This document shows positions 1 to 8,683 of a stretch of DNA of 64,000 nucleotides, piece after piece; position 1 is the stretch's first letter, and every line of letters starts with the position of its first letter. The notes beneath the pieces are model-generated. The model was not told the DNA's origin and searched no databases. It saw nothing but the letters and a program-made list of their open reading frames with translations. The DNA is from Planctomycetota bacterium. Lineage in GTDB: Bacteria > Planctomycetota > PLA2. The DNA lies in the NCBI GenBank assembly GCA_021776785.1, contig JAJFFF010000047.1:48914-112913 (forward strand), read 5' to 3'. Position numbers and translations under genes: made by a program.

Positions 1-28
1 GACGCGGTTCGACAATCTCGACCGGCAT
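1..28 (-). CDS. possible 5' end of a truncated leftward CDS
   Basis: An ATG at 28 on the minus strand opens a frame reading MPVEIVEPR that runs off the window edge. It lies 11 nt beyond the stop of the cyclophilin gene, a typical same-operon spacing. Only nine codons are visible and no clear Shine-Dalgarno sequence precedes them, so neither function nor reality can be settled here. Confidence 0.25.
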
Positions 29-39
29 GGCGGGCGGCG

Positions 40-1056
40 CTATTTGTCGTCTTTCCCGGACTCCGGTTCGGGTTCGCCGGGCTTCGCCGATTCCGCGTCG
101 TCGTCTGCTTCCGCTTTCTCCGTCGGCTTCTCGGGTTCGCCGGCGTCTTCGGATTTTTCCGTCGGTTTGTTGCCGGACGCGTCGGGCTCTTTCTTCGTCG
201 CCTCTTTTTCGGGCGCGACCGCGACCTTGAGCGGACGAATCGAGACAATCGTGATCGGCTCAACCGGACGCCCCTGCGCCGCCACCTTCACCAACTCCAA
301 CTTCGCCGCGACTTTCCAACCGGAGATGACGCGCCCAAAGACCGTGTGCTTTCCGGCCAGATAGTCGTTGTCCACCATGTTGATGAAGAATTGCGACCCG
401 TTCGTGTTGGCGCCGGAGTTGGCCATCGCCAGCGTGCCCTTCTTGGGCATGCGCGATTTAAGTTTGGGGTCGTATTTGTATCCGAGGTTTTCGTACGACT
501 CCTTGATCGTCATCGCGGCAATCGCTTTTTGAATTTCGCCGATGCGCTGCTTGAAATCGGCTTCCGTCTTGATGCCGATCTTGCGGCAAAGCGGCAGCAA
601 GATGTTGCGCTGGAAGTCGGCCTGGCTCCGAATCAACAGCCACGGGTGCGGCGTGTTGGGCGTCTTCATGACCTTGAACTTGTCGAGACCCAAGGAGTTG
701 GCGTTGATCTCGTCTTTGAACTTGTAGCCGGGGCTTCCGGATCCGTTGCCGACCGGGCATCCGCCTTGGAGCATGAACCCCTTGATGATGCGATGAAACG
801 TCAGCCCGTCATAGAAGGGACGTTTGACCATTTCACCGCCCGGCGCCTTGAACTCCTTATCTCCGGCGGCCAGCGCCAAGAAGTTAGCCACCGTCTCGGG
901 CGCTTCCTTCGGAAACAGCTCGACCACGATGTCGCCGTGGCTGGTCTTGATCAGCACTTGCGGACGGGCTGTCGGTTCTTTTTCCTTCGCGCTGTCTTCT
1001 GCGCGAAGCGGTACGACGACAACAAGAAGCGTAACGAGGAGCGGCCAATATCGCAT
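40..1056 (-). CDS. secreted cyclophilin-type peptidyl-prolyl cis-trans isomerase
   Basis: Catalyses cis-trans isomerisation of prolyl bonds, probably outside the cytoplasm. The chosen start gives a signal peptide (MRYWPLLVTLLVVVVPLRA, residues 1-19); an in-frame start at 1092 would put 12 residues before it. Cyclophilin core motifs are present in order: FHRIIKGFMLQGG around residues 89-101, YKFKDEI around 110, and MANSGANTNGSQFFI around 208-222. Between the last two lies an insertion of about 80 residues (roughly 117-204) that compact bacterial cyclophilins lack. The last 60 or so residues are a low-complexity Glu/Lys/Pro/Ser tail, probably disordered. It follows the two predicted selenoproteins on the same strand, so it may share their transcript and act in extracytoplasmic protein folding. 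The family call is firm; substrate specificity is unknown. Confidence 0.9.
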   Translation of the reverse strand: MRYWPLLVTLLVVVVPLRAEDSAKEKEPTARPQVLIKTSHGDIVVELFPKEAPETVANFLALAAGDKEFKAPGGEMVKRPFYDGLTFHRIIKGFMLQGGCPVGNGSGSPGYKFKDEINANSLGLDKFKVMKTPNTPHPWLLIRSQADFQRNILLPLCRKIGIKTEADFKQRIGEIQKAIAAMTIKESYENLGYKYDPKLKSRMPKKGTLAMANSGANTNGSQFFINMVDNDYLAGKHTVFGRVISGWKVAAKLELVKVAAQGRPVEPITIVSIRPLKVAVAPEKEATKKEPDASGNKPTEKSEDAGEPEKPTEKAEADDDAESAKPGEPEPESGKDDK

Positions 1057-1093
1057 TCCGGCATTGTAAGCCAGTACGGCGAGTTCGCGCACG

Positions 1094-2206
1094 CTACCGC
1101 GCCGCGAGATACCGACGCCGATCGCGCGCAGCCTGGGGCGGAATCCGCGCAGCGTAGTCTCGCTCGGCGAGCCGAAACGCCACTGCTAGCCGGAACCGTC
1201 CCGCGGGCGCATCGCGAACAAAGGGTCCATGCCCCCAGTGATCTCCGCAGCTCACCAGATCGAACCGCTGCAGAGCCGCCCCGCGCATGACTACGGCGCC
1301 GCGCAGCGCGGCCTCGTAGCCGCGGTGTCCGCCTTTGGCGACGAGGGCGACCCGACCCGTCACGTCGACGTCACCGTTGGCCGCCCGCGTGATCGCAAAC
1401 TGACAGGCACGCCGCTCCCGCGCCGTCCACATCGGCGGCTCGCCGCGCGTGTTGTCGATTAAGTGGAATCGGGCAATCCGACGCCCCAGTCGGTCGGGCC
1501 ACACGCCCTCCGCCAGCGCATTCAATTCGCCCCGCGCGATCCAGAGATGATCGCGCCCCGTCGCGGCACGACGCAACGCCCCGAGCTCGGTGGGCGGTTT
1601 TGTCCACGTTCCATCCAGCACGCGCGAGAACACTTCGACCACGGCACCGCCGTCGGGCAAAGCTCGCGTGTACTTTTTGTCGATGGCTGGGTCGGGCTGG
1701 ACAGCGTGGGTCACTTCGCCCCGCGCACGATGGGCGGCGAGACCGTCCGCGAGCCGTTGTCGCAAGCGCCGCACGCTTCGATTGTTCCAGCCCTCGTACA
1801 ACGTTCCGTCCGCGGCACAGAGGTAAAATCCCTGCTGCGTGTGCCCGCGTTCCAGCTCGGGCCGCTGGTACACGACCCGGCGCAAGAACGCACCGCTCGC
1901 ATCGCGTCGGCGCACGGCGTAGTGCACGTCGAGCGCGACGGGGATGGTCTCGTCACGCAGCGTCGCCGCGAGGTCTTGTTCCGCAAAGCTGTACGCACGG
2001 TCCAGCACGCCGTTGTTTCACGTACATCCGAGCGGATGACCGTTCATGGTCCAGACAAACAGCGGTCGATGCCGCTGCACCGCCTCGGCGCGCGCCGCCG
2101 CCAGGTCCGTCCGCCACGCAATCGTCTCCCAGATCTCGGCTGCCGCGGGCATGAGGAGGTCGTGGAGCTCTAAAAACTTCGCTTCGTCGATCGGACGCAC
2201 GTCCAT
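1094..2206 (-). CDS. predicted selenoprotein, thioredoxin-like, CxU motif (paralogue A)
   Basis: Conventional reading stops at a TGA at 2018-2020. The frame continues open for 307 further codons and aligns with paralogues B and C on both sides of the TGA. The codons around it read G-H-P-L-G-C-T-[TGA]-N-N-G, identical in spacing in all three genes, so I read the TGA as selenocysteine (residue 63 of 370). The region before it (about residues 40-62) looks like the first beta strand and active-site turn of a thioredoxin fold, giving a C-x-U redox pair. The C-terminal part has the family signature FHLIDNTRGEPP and a beta-rich tail. The ATG at 2206 lies 10 nt after the stop of paralogue B. Unlike B and C there is no signal peptide, so the protein may be cytoplasmic or its start may be mis-set. 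A hairpin follows the TGA. Alternatives: two separate ORFs or a nonsense-disrupted gene; three parallel cases argue against both. Confidence 0.8.
1988..2006 (-). promoter_or_regulatory. candidate SECIS hairpin, paralogue A
   Basis: Starting 11 nt after the in-frame TGA, the coding strand reads GCTGGACCGTGCGTACAGC. This can fold as GCTG/CAGC, a G-A mismatch, then AC/GT, with apical loop CGUGC. The loop starts 18 nt after the UGA, inside the 16-37 nt window used by bacterial SECIS elements. Paralogue B has the same loop at exactly the same distance. Part of the similarity reflects a shared Asp-Arg-Ala coding sequence. Confidence 0.5.
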
Positions 2207-2216
2207 GCCGCAACCC

Positions 2217-3395
2217 TCAACGGGGACGCAGATAGTCCTGCAGTGCACGCGCTCCCTGCGGCGGCACGCGTGACGACGCGCTTTTTTGGTCGGCCAACCG
2301 GGTGGCGATGCTGACTTCAAAACGCCCGTCGGGCGCGCCGCGCGTGAACGGGCCGTGGCCCCAGTGCGCACCGCGCGCGGCGAGGTCGAACCGGACCAGT
2401 TCATCTCCGTCGAACTCGGCGCGCCCGCGTAGGGCGGCCACGAATCCGCGTTTGCGATCGGCGGTTTCTAAGTGCGCCTTGCCTTGCAACCAGAACGCGC
2501 CCGCCCCGTCGGCTTGCGCCGAAAGCGTAACGTGTTTGACCTCGCTCGCAGACCAGATCGGAGGCTCGCCGCGCGTGTTGTCAATGAGGTGAAACCGTGC
2601 GATGCGTTTCGCCAAGGCTTTCGTCACCGTTCCCGAAGCGAGCGCGTTCTTTTCGTCCGCGAGGATCCAGAGTCGATCGCGGCCGACCGCAACCCGTTGC
2701 AGTTTTTGATACTTGTCGGGCTCGCGGGAATACTTGCCTTGCGTCACGCGCGCAAACACGTCGACAACCGACGCGCCCGCCGGAACGGCGCGCGCGTATT
2801 GAGGGTCGGTCCCCTCCAACGCCGGAACGGGTGCGGCTAGATCGACGCGCCCGCCGCGCTGCTTCGCCAGCGCGGCGGCAAGTTCGCGCCGCAGCGTGCC
2901 CGCGTCGCGCCCGTTCCAGCCATGTACCAACTTTCCCGATGGCGCGATGATGTACTGCCCTTGAATCGAGCCGTCCGGATCGATGCCCGGCAGCTGGGTG
3001 CAGATGCTCATGAAGAAGCGCGCGTTCGGCTCCTTGCTCCGCTGCTGATACCACCCATCGACGGCCACTGGAATGAACTCATGCTTGAGGTAGTTGCGAA
3101 TGGCGGCGGACTCGAAGAGGGATGCACGATCCGACTGTCCATTGTTTCACGTGCAGCCGAGCGGGTGCCCGCTCGACGCCCAGATAAACAGCATCATTTT
3201 TTCGCGGTGGGCTCGTTTCGCCGCGGCGAGAAGATCGGTCTCCCACGGGATCTCTTCCCAATAGCCTTTGTCCTGCGGCGGGACCGTTTTGATGATCCGG
3301 GCGTGCGTCGCGACCGACAGCTCGGGGACCGTTTCGGCGGGCGCCGCCTGCAAAAGACAGCTCGCTGCCAGAACACACGCAAAGTTCAACCGCAT
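2217..3395 (-). CDS. predicted secreted selenoprotein, thioredoxin-like, CxU motif (paralogue B)
   Basis: An N-terminal signal peptide (MRLNFACVLAASCLLQAAPA) starts at 3395; an in-frame ATG at 3404 is an alternative. A TGA at 3147-3149 interrupts the frame after G-H-P-L-G-C-T and is followed by N-N-G, as in paralogues A and C. The frame then stays open for 309 codons with sequence matching A throughout: a thioredoxin-like strand 'FIPVAVDGWY', a 'SGKLVHGWNGR' strand and the C-terminal 'FHLIDNTRGEPP' signature. Read with selenocysteine the product is about 392 residues, exported, with a Cys-x-Sec redox pair. Order on the strand is B, A, cyclophilin, suggesting an operon for redox or folding chemistry of envelope proteins. 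A HEAT-repeat protein gene ends 78 nt upstream. The selenocysteine machinery itself is not in this window. Confidence 0.82.
3120..3132 (-). promoter_or_regulatory. candidate SECIS hairpin, paralogue B
   Basis: Fourteen nt after the in-frame TGA the coding strand reads GGATCGTGCATCC, a perfect 4-bp stem (GGAU/AUCC) with loop CGUGC. The loop begins 18 nt downstream of UGA, the same position and sequence as in paralogue A, while the stem bases differ and still pair. The stem is short, so this is suggestive only. Confidence 0.45.
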
Positions 3396-3472
3396 CGCCG
3401 CCATTCTAACCAGAACGCAGGCGCCATCCCCTCCACGCATTGCGCGAGACGTGTCTCAAAGAGAGACGAGCG

Positions 3473-6400
3473 CTACTTGAAGAGCCAGTCGAAGAAATCG
3501 TTCTCGGCGTGTTGGAGGACGGGTGCGAGCCCCTTCAGTTTGGGGTCCACGCGGGCCTCCGGCAGAAAACGGCGGTCGCCGGCCAAGCCGTTCTCGAGTT
3601 CGTAGCCGGCTTTGGTTTCGTCGCCGAGCATCACGAACGCCTGCGCGAGATAGAAGTAGTGACGCTTTGAGGAGCCCGTGCGTTCGACCGGCAATCGATC
3701 ATTGGGGTCGAGCCAAAAGATCGCTTCGCCGGCATCGCCGCGCGCGATGCGCACGGCTGCGACCATGTCGCGATACGGTCGGTAGAGTCCGGCCGTCGCG
3801 TGCACGGCGCGCAACGCGGCCTCCTCCGCCAGCGCGTAGTCCTGCCGACCAAAGCACAGGTGAAACGATGCGAGGTACAGAAGCATCGCGTCGTCGCCGA
3901 GGGCATCAACCGTCGTCGCGAGTTGCTTGCTGTCCTTCGAGACGATCGCGTCGAACAGTTTCGCGCGGCGGCGCAACCGCTCCGGAGTCCAGTACCCATC
4001 AAACGACGTGTACCCCTCCGCTGCCATTTTCTCGGCGGACGCGCGCGCGGTCTGCGCGGCCTCTGTGTAGCGACGCAAGCCAGAGTAGCTCACCATCTTG
4101 TGGTACGGCACGCGCCCGTCAAACGGGAGGCGCTCCAAAACCTGCGCGAGGAGGAGCCCGATTTCCGGCAGGGACCGCCCGTAACGGCGCCCTTGGCGGC
4201 AGTGAACCAGCAGCGCAAACAACCGTTCGGGATCCATGCGCGCCAATCGACCATCGTCGCGCGCACGCTGCAACGCCGCGCGAAAAGCCTTGGCCACCGG
4301 CGCCCGCGGATAAAAACGCAACGAGTCGAGCGCACGCCACGGCAGCCAGGACTCGTCGCGGCGATCAAACGCCGGGCTGTACAGTTGCGGGTCGAGTATC
4401 AAGTCCGTCAGCAGCGGCAACGCGGCGACGACCTTGCGGTACGCCAGCGCATGCAGCCCACCGTGCAGCCAGTCGGTCCGGGTCGCGTCAAACGGCGGCG
4501 CGACCTTGTCCTCCAGCGGATGCTCGGCCCGCGCCCACTTGCGTAGGTGTGGGAGCAGCTTGCCGAGGTCGCCGTCCGGGACGTGGCGGGCGGCGCTCTT
4601 GAACACGCCCAACAGCAGAGACGGTGTGCGCAAGCGCCCTGCCAGCAACTCGGAAAACAACTCGTTTGCGCTCTGCGCGTCGTTTGAATACGCGAGCGCA
4701 TCAAGGAGACGAATCTTTTGCTGCGCCGCGCCCGCGTCCAGGCCTGTGCCCTCCTGCTTGCCATCGGGCAAGGCGGACCACGCATCAACAAGGGCGCGAT
4801 ACAAACCGGGCTCCGGGTTCGGCAGCGACTCCGCGATGCGCGTCAATGAAAGCAACCGGTCCGCGTCCGCATCGCGGATCCACTCCAGCATGGGAAGCGG
4901 AAACGGAATGCGCAGCCCTTGTTCGGCACGTGCGCGCACGACACCGATCACTTCGCTCCGATCCTCCTCGGCAAGGAATCGCTCGCCGGCGGCGGGAGTC
5001 CCCAACGCCACCAACGTCGCCAGCGCAGCGGGGCGCTTGGTGTGCAGCGCCAGCACAGCCGCCTCATGCTTGGCATCGATCACGTCCAAGTCCGCGAGTG
5101 CTCCCACCGCACGATCGCGCGTCCTTTCGTCGGCGTGATCGGTCAGCTTCAAGAGCGCGTCGATGCGGCCGCTGTGCTTCAGCACGCGCACCAAGTTCGA
5201 GAGTCGCAACTCGCGCGCCTCAAGAAACGCGAGGACCTCTTCGTAACCCTCGCCGTTACGATACTTCACGCTGCGCACGGCAGCATCGCCCGCCAGAAAC
5301 GCATCCGGCTCGTGGCGCGCGTACTCAAGCAGCTTCGCCGGATCCCGCGTCAGGTCGATCCCGAGAATGCGCAGCGATTTCTCGTCCGCCTTCAGGAGTT
5401 TCGCACCCAGATCCGCGTTGCCGTGCTTGCGAAGGGCGGCCGTTGCGGCACGGCGCAGGGAGCGAACTCGGTTTGCTTCCACCGTCTGATCCGAGGCCGC
5501 CGGCGCAACATCCAGATACGGGAGGAGCGGCGCGGTCTCGCCCGCCCGCGCGAGGAGCCGCGCGGCGCGCATCGTGTCTGACGCGGCGTAGTCCGGGGAA
5601 AACAGCTTGCGCGCCACGTCCAGTCCGACCGGCGCCGGGCGCTGCAGGAGCGCGTCGAGTGCGCGGTTGCGAACCGACTCGTCGGACGCCAACGCCGCAC
5701 GATTGAGAAAGGGAACCACGTCGTCGCGGGGCAAGAATCGCGGCGCCAAACGCAGCATCAAGCGCTGCACTTCAGGCCGATACTGATCGAACTTGTCGTA
5801 GATCGCGAGACCGCCATCCGACCGAACCGTATAGAGCAAGCGAAGGATCTTGCGCTCGTCGTGGTTGTCGCGCTTGAGCAACTCTTCGCACACCGGAGCC
5901 AGCGAGGGGCCGACGGCGACCAACGCTTGGATCGCGCGAAAAAACGCCTCCCCCTTCTCGCGCAAGAGACCGAGGTAAGCGACGAACACAGGGTCATCGA
6001 GGCGCGGCAACAACGTACCGGCGCGCAATGCGGCCTCCCCCGCAATCGCAAACTCGCGCGCCGCCCGATCGCGCCGCCAACGCATCGCGCTGGCGTACCG
6101 GCGATCGTCCATGCGCTGGCGCAGCGGCTGAAACGACTCCAACGGGCGGCCGAGTGGGCGCGACGCGAGTTTTTGGTCTTCGTCCGCCTTGGTCCGCAAA
6201 TCCGTTTCCACGACAGCAAGGCGATCCAGGTAACGATTGGCCAGCTCGCGCAACGGCCGTGGTGAACGAGGCGGGGTCGGCGTGGCCCACGCGCGCACGG
6301 CAGGGTGCGCGTCGCGCCGCGCCTGCTCCACCAAGACGGCGCCACGCGGCATGCGGCGCGCGGCGGACAAGAGCAACAATCGCTCCCCGGGCCGCGCCGT

Positions 6401-6604
6401 CTGGAGCCGCTTCACAAGCGCCGGCAACGCCGCCTCACCGATGAGGGCAAGCTGACGCACCGCCACATCGCTTTCCTCGCGCGCACCGGTCGCCAGCGTC
6501 TGCAGCGCGGCCTCGATCTGGCTACGCTCGACATCCGTCGGCGCCGCGATCTGTTCGAGATCGGGAACCACGTAGAGCGACAGGAGCAAACAGACGGTGG
6601 CCAT
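3473..6604 (-). CDS. large exported HEAT/TPR-like repeat protein
   Basis: About 1,043 residues. The hydrophobic N-terminus (MATVCLLLSLYVV) looks like a signal peptide or anchor. The rest is alpha-helical repeat sequence rich in Leu, Ala and Arg: HEAT-like units such as 'AVRQLALIGEAALPALVKRL' near residues 48-67 and further ones through about residue 700, then TPR-like helices in the last 200 residues (YALAEEAALRAV, IFWLDPND). No catalytic motif is visible. Such proteins are usually protein-interaction scaffolds in Planctomycetota envelopes. It is the first gene of a possible run with the two selenoproteins (78-nt gap) and the cyclophilin. The start is ATG at 6604; a GTG directly before it is also in frame. 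Confidence 0.75.
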   Translation of the reverse strand: MATVCLLLSLYVVPDLEQIAAPTDVERSQIEAALQTLATGAREESDVAVRQLALIGEAALPALVKRLQTARPGERLLLLSAARRMPRGAVLVEQARRDAHPAVRAWATPTPPRSPRPLRELANRYLDRLAVVETDLRTKADEDQKLASRPLGRPLESFQPLRQRMDDRRYASAMRWRRDRAAREFAIAGEAALRAGTLLPRLDDPVFVAYLGLLREKGEAFFRAIQALVAVGPSLAPVCEELLKRDNHDERKILRLLYTVRSDGGLAIYDKFDQYRPEVQRLMLRLAPRFLPRDDVVPFLNRAALASDESVRNRALDALLQRPAPVGLDVARKLFSPDYAASDTMRAARLLARAGETAPLLPYLDVAPAASDQTVEANRVRSLRRAATAALRKHGNADLGAKLLKADEKSLRILGIDLTRDPAKLLEYARHEPDAFLAGDAAVRSVKYRNGEGYEEVLAFLEARELRLSNLVRVLKHSGRIDALLKLTDHADERTRDRAVGALADLDVIDAKHEAAVLALHTKRPAALATLVALGTPAAGERFLAEEDRSEVIGVVRARAEQGLRIPFPLPMLEWIRDADADRLLSLTRIAESLPNPEPGLYRALVDAWSALPDGKQEGTGLDAGAAQQKIRLLDALAYSNDAQSANELFSELLAGRLRTPSLLLGVFKSAARHVPDGDLGKLLPHLRKWARAEHPLEDKVAPPFDATRTDWLHGGLHALAYRKVVAALPLLTDLILDPQLYSPAFDRRDESWLPWRALDSLRFYPRAPVAKAFRAALQRARDDGRLARMDPERLFALLVHCRQGRRYGRSLPEIGLLLAQVLERLPFDGRVPYHKMVSYSGLRRYTEAAQTARASAEKMAAEGYTSFDGYWTPERLRRRAKLFDAIVSKDSKQLATTVDALGDDAMLLYLASFHLCFGRQDYALAEEAALRAVHATAGLYRPYRDMVAAVRIARGDAGEAIFWLDPNDRLPVERTGSSKRHYFYLAQAFVMLGDETKAGYELENGLAGDRRFLPEARVDPKLKGLAPVLQHAENDFFDWLFK

Positions 6605-6725
6605 CACGCTGCCCTATTAGATCGCACAACCCGCGCTAGGTTTCTCGAAAAGCGGGGACGTCGGCGCCCGAAAAGCGCCGGACGTGCCGAATCGCACCGG
6701 ATGTGTCGCGCGTTCGCTACAAAGT

Positions 6726-7682
6726 TCATGCGTCGCGCGGGCGGCGGCGACTACGCGGACTCTTGGTGCCCTTGCCGCCTTTGGACTTTGCTCGCTCGCG
6801 CGCGTTCGCTTTTTTGGCGCGCGGCGGAGCGCTCTGGGTGATCTCGTCGAGCGCCAACGCGAGATTCGCAACCAGGTCCGTGGCGATCATGCCGGTCTCT
6901 CCGACCGCGGCCGCCGCGAGGTCGCCCGCACGCGCATGCACAAACACAGCTTGGACTGCCGCCACGAAGGGTTCGACGCCGCGCGCGAGACGCGCCGCCA
7001 CCAACCCTGCTAAGACATCGCCCGTCCCGCCGGTCGCCATGCCCGGATTGCCGAGCGGGCAGATGTAGTAGTAGTCACCGTCGCAAACAACCGTGTTCAT
7101 GCCCTTTAGAACCACCGTCGCCCGGTAGCGATCCACGAGCTTGGCCGCCACGCGGACGCGACCCTCCTGATCTTTGGGAACGGGCTCGCCCAACAGGCGC
7201 TCCGCTTCTTTCGGATGCGGCGTGATCACGCGCTCGCCTTTGTGTCCGGACAGGATCTTTTCGTCGGCGGCCACGATGTTGAGCGCGTCCGCATCCAAGA
7301 CGATCGGCGCTGCAAGCCCTTGAAGTAACCGACGCAAGAACGTGCGCGGACCGGTGTCCAATCCGGGTCCGATGACTAAAGCATCGACCGTCTCGGCGTG
7401 CGTGCGCGCGAGCGGCGCACCGGCTACCGCAAGCAAGCCGCGCCGTGAAGGCAGCGGCAGCGTCATCGCGCACGTCAATTCGGTCGCGACGATGGGCGCG
7501 ATCACATCGGGACACGCGATCGTCACGAGACCGGCGCCGCCCCGGAGCGCGCCCCATCCGCAGAGCCGGATCGCGCCGCTGTACGAAAGCGATCCACCGA
7601 CGGCGAGGACGCGACCGCGATCGCCCTTGTGTGCATCCCGCTTCAGGCGCACAATTTTTTTGGGATCGTGAACGCGCCTCAC
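6726..7682 (-). CDS. nnrD: ADP/ATP-dependent NAD(P)H-hydrate dehydratase
   Basis: Repairs damaged NADHX/NADPHX by nucleotide-dependent dehydration in the cytoplasm. The fold is the ribokinase-like YjeF C-terminal domain. Visible motifs are 'VLAVGGSLSYSGA' (residues about 25-37), 'GPGLDTG' and the diagnostic 'GNPGMATGGTGDVLAG' near residue 213. At 318 residues it is slightly longer than the isolated domain because of a basic Arg/Lys-rich C-terminal extension. The epimerase (YjeF N-terminal) half is not fused and not adjacent. The start codon overlaps the end of the asparaginase-family gene upstream by 4 nt, so the two are translationally coupled. Confidence 0.9.
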   Translation of the reverse strand: MRRVHDPKKIVRLKRDAHKGDRGRVLAVGGSLSYSGAIRLCGWGALRGGAGLVTIACPDVIAPIVATELTCAMTLPLPSRRGLLAVAGAPLARTHAETVDALVIGPGLDTGPRTFLRRLLQGLAAPIVLDADALNIVAADEKILSGHKGERVITPHPKEAERLLGEPVPKDQEGRVRVAAKLVDRYRATVVLKGMNTVVCDGDYYYICPLGNPGMATGGTGDVLAGLVAARLARGVEPFVAAVQAVFVHARAGDLAAAAVGETGMIATDLVANLALALDEITQSAPPRAKKANARERAKSKGGKGTKSPRSRRRPRDA

Positions 7683-8638
7683 AGCGTCACCCGCATCTCG
7701 CCGACGGGCTCACCGTCACGCGTGCGAATCGCCCACTCCACGAGATGATCGACGTCGAGGACATCGAACTGGCGCAACAGGCCAGCGACAACACCACGCA
7801 CCGCGCGCGCGCCGCCGTCCAAGATCTTGACGGCGATCCCGAGTCCGCGATCGGCAGCGCCCACGACCTGCACGCCTTCGGCCCCCATCTTGGCCAGGAG
7901 ATTTCCTTCGCCGGCACGCATGAGGCGAGTGTCGAACCGGCCTTCCCCCGCGACCATGTCGGGATGGCGCTGCACCGCGTCAAAGATCCGATCCGCGTCT
8001 TTATTGTGATCGCGCGTGACGAACCGGCTTATTCCGGTCGCCATCTGCCGCACGCCCAAAGCGAAGCTCGGCACGGCGCACCCGTCCAGCGCGGTCTCGA
8101 TCTTTTCACTGGGCACGTCGGTGTAGGCAGCCACCGCGTCACGAATATGACGTTGCACCCGATGATCCTCCTCCGCATACGACTCCGGCGGTTCGCCCCA
8201 CGCTTTGGCGGCGGCAACCATACCGGCATGCTTGCCCGAACAGTTGTCTTCGAGGCGCCCGTACGCGAAGTCGGTCCGGATGTATTCCTCGTAGACGTCG
8301 CGTCCGAGCGGTCGATGGCCGCCGCAGCGCAAAAGGTCGGGAGACTCGCCGCATTTCTTAAAGATCGAGTGCGCCGTCTGGGCGTGTTCGGGCGAGCCGT
8401 TGTGACTGCCCACGCAAAGGGCAAGTTCCTGATCCGTCAGTTGGTACTTGTCGACCGCTCCGGATTGCACGACGGCCAGCGCCTGAAACGGCTTCGCGGC
8501 AGACCGCATGAAGTACGGCGAGTCCACGTCGCCGCGAGCGGCCAACACGCGGCCGTTTTCAACGACGCAATAGGCACCGATGTGTCGAGATTCGATCAGC
8601 GAGCCGCGCGTTAGCGAGACGAGGACTTCGTGCCGCAT
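7679..8638 (-). CDS. asparaginase II family protein
   Basis: Belongs to the AnsA-type asparaginase_II family (PF06089), distinct from E. coli AnsB. Recognisable stretches are 'SLTRGSLIESRHIGAYCVV' near the N-terminus, 'RSAAKPFQALAVV', 'CVGSHNGSPEHAQTA', 'NCSGKHAGMVAAA' and 'DGCAVPSFALGVR'. The predicted reaction is hydrolysis of L-asparagine to aspartate and ammonia. The start is placed at MRHEVLVSL (8638); ATGs at 8650 and 8683 are in frame but add a basic extension absent from the family. It overlaps nnrD by 4 nt. The upstream Ser/Thr kinase gene ends at 8684. Confidence 0.85.
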   Translation of the reverse strand: MRHEVLVSLTRGSLIESRHIGAYCVVENGRVLAARGDVDSPYFMRSAAKPFQALAVVQSGAVDKYQLTDQELALCVGSHNGSPEHAQTAHSIFKKCGESPDLLRCGGHRPLGRDVYEEYIRTDFAYGRLEDNCSGKHAGMVAAAKAWGEPPESYAEEDHRVQRHIRDAVAAYTDVPSEKIETALDGCAVPSFALGVRQMATGISRFVTRDHNKDADRIFDAVQRHPDMVAGEGRFDTRLMRAGEGNLLAKMGAEGVQVVGAADRGLGIAVKILDGGARAVRGVVAGLLRQFDVLDVDHLVEWAIRTRDGEPVGEMRVTL

Positions 8639-8683
8639 GGGGCGCGGCATTCTACAGCAACCGCGCACGCGGCGAGATGGCAA

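Noticed and set aside
2018..2020. TGA codons in the three thioredoxin-like genes as simple nonsense mutations or separate small ORFs.
   Set aside because: All three occur at the same homologous codon with conserved C-T before and N-N-G after, long conserved coding sequence continues in frame, and hairpins follow.
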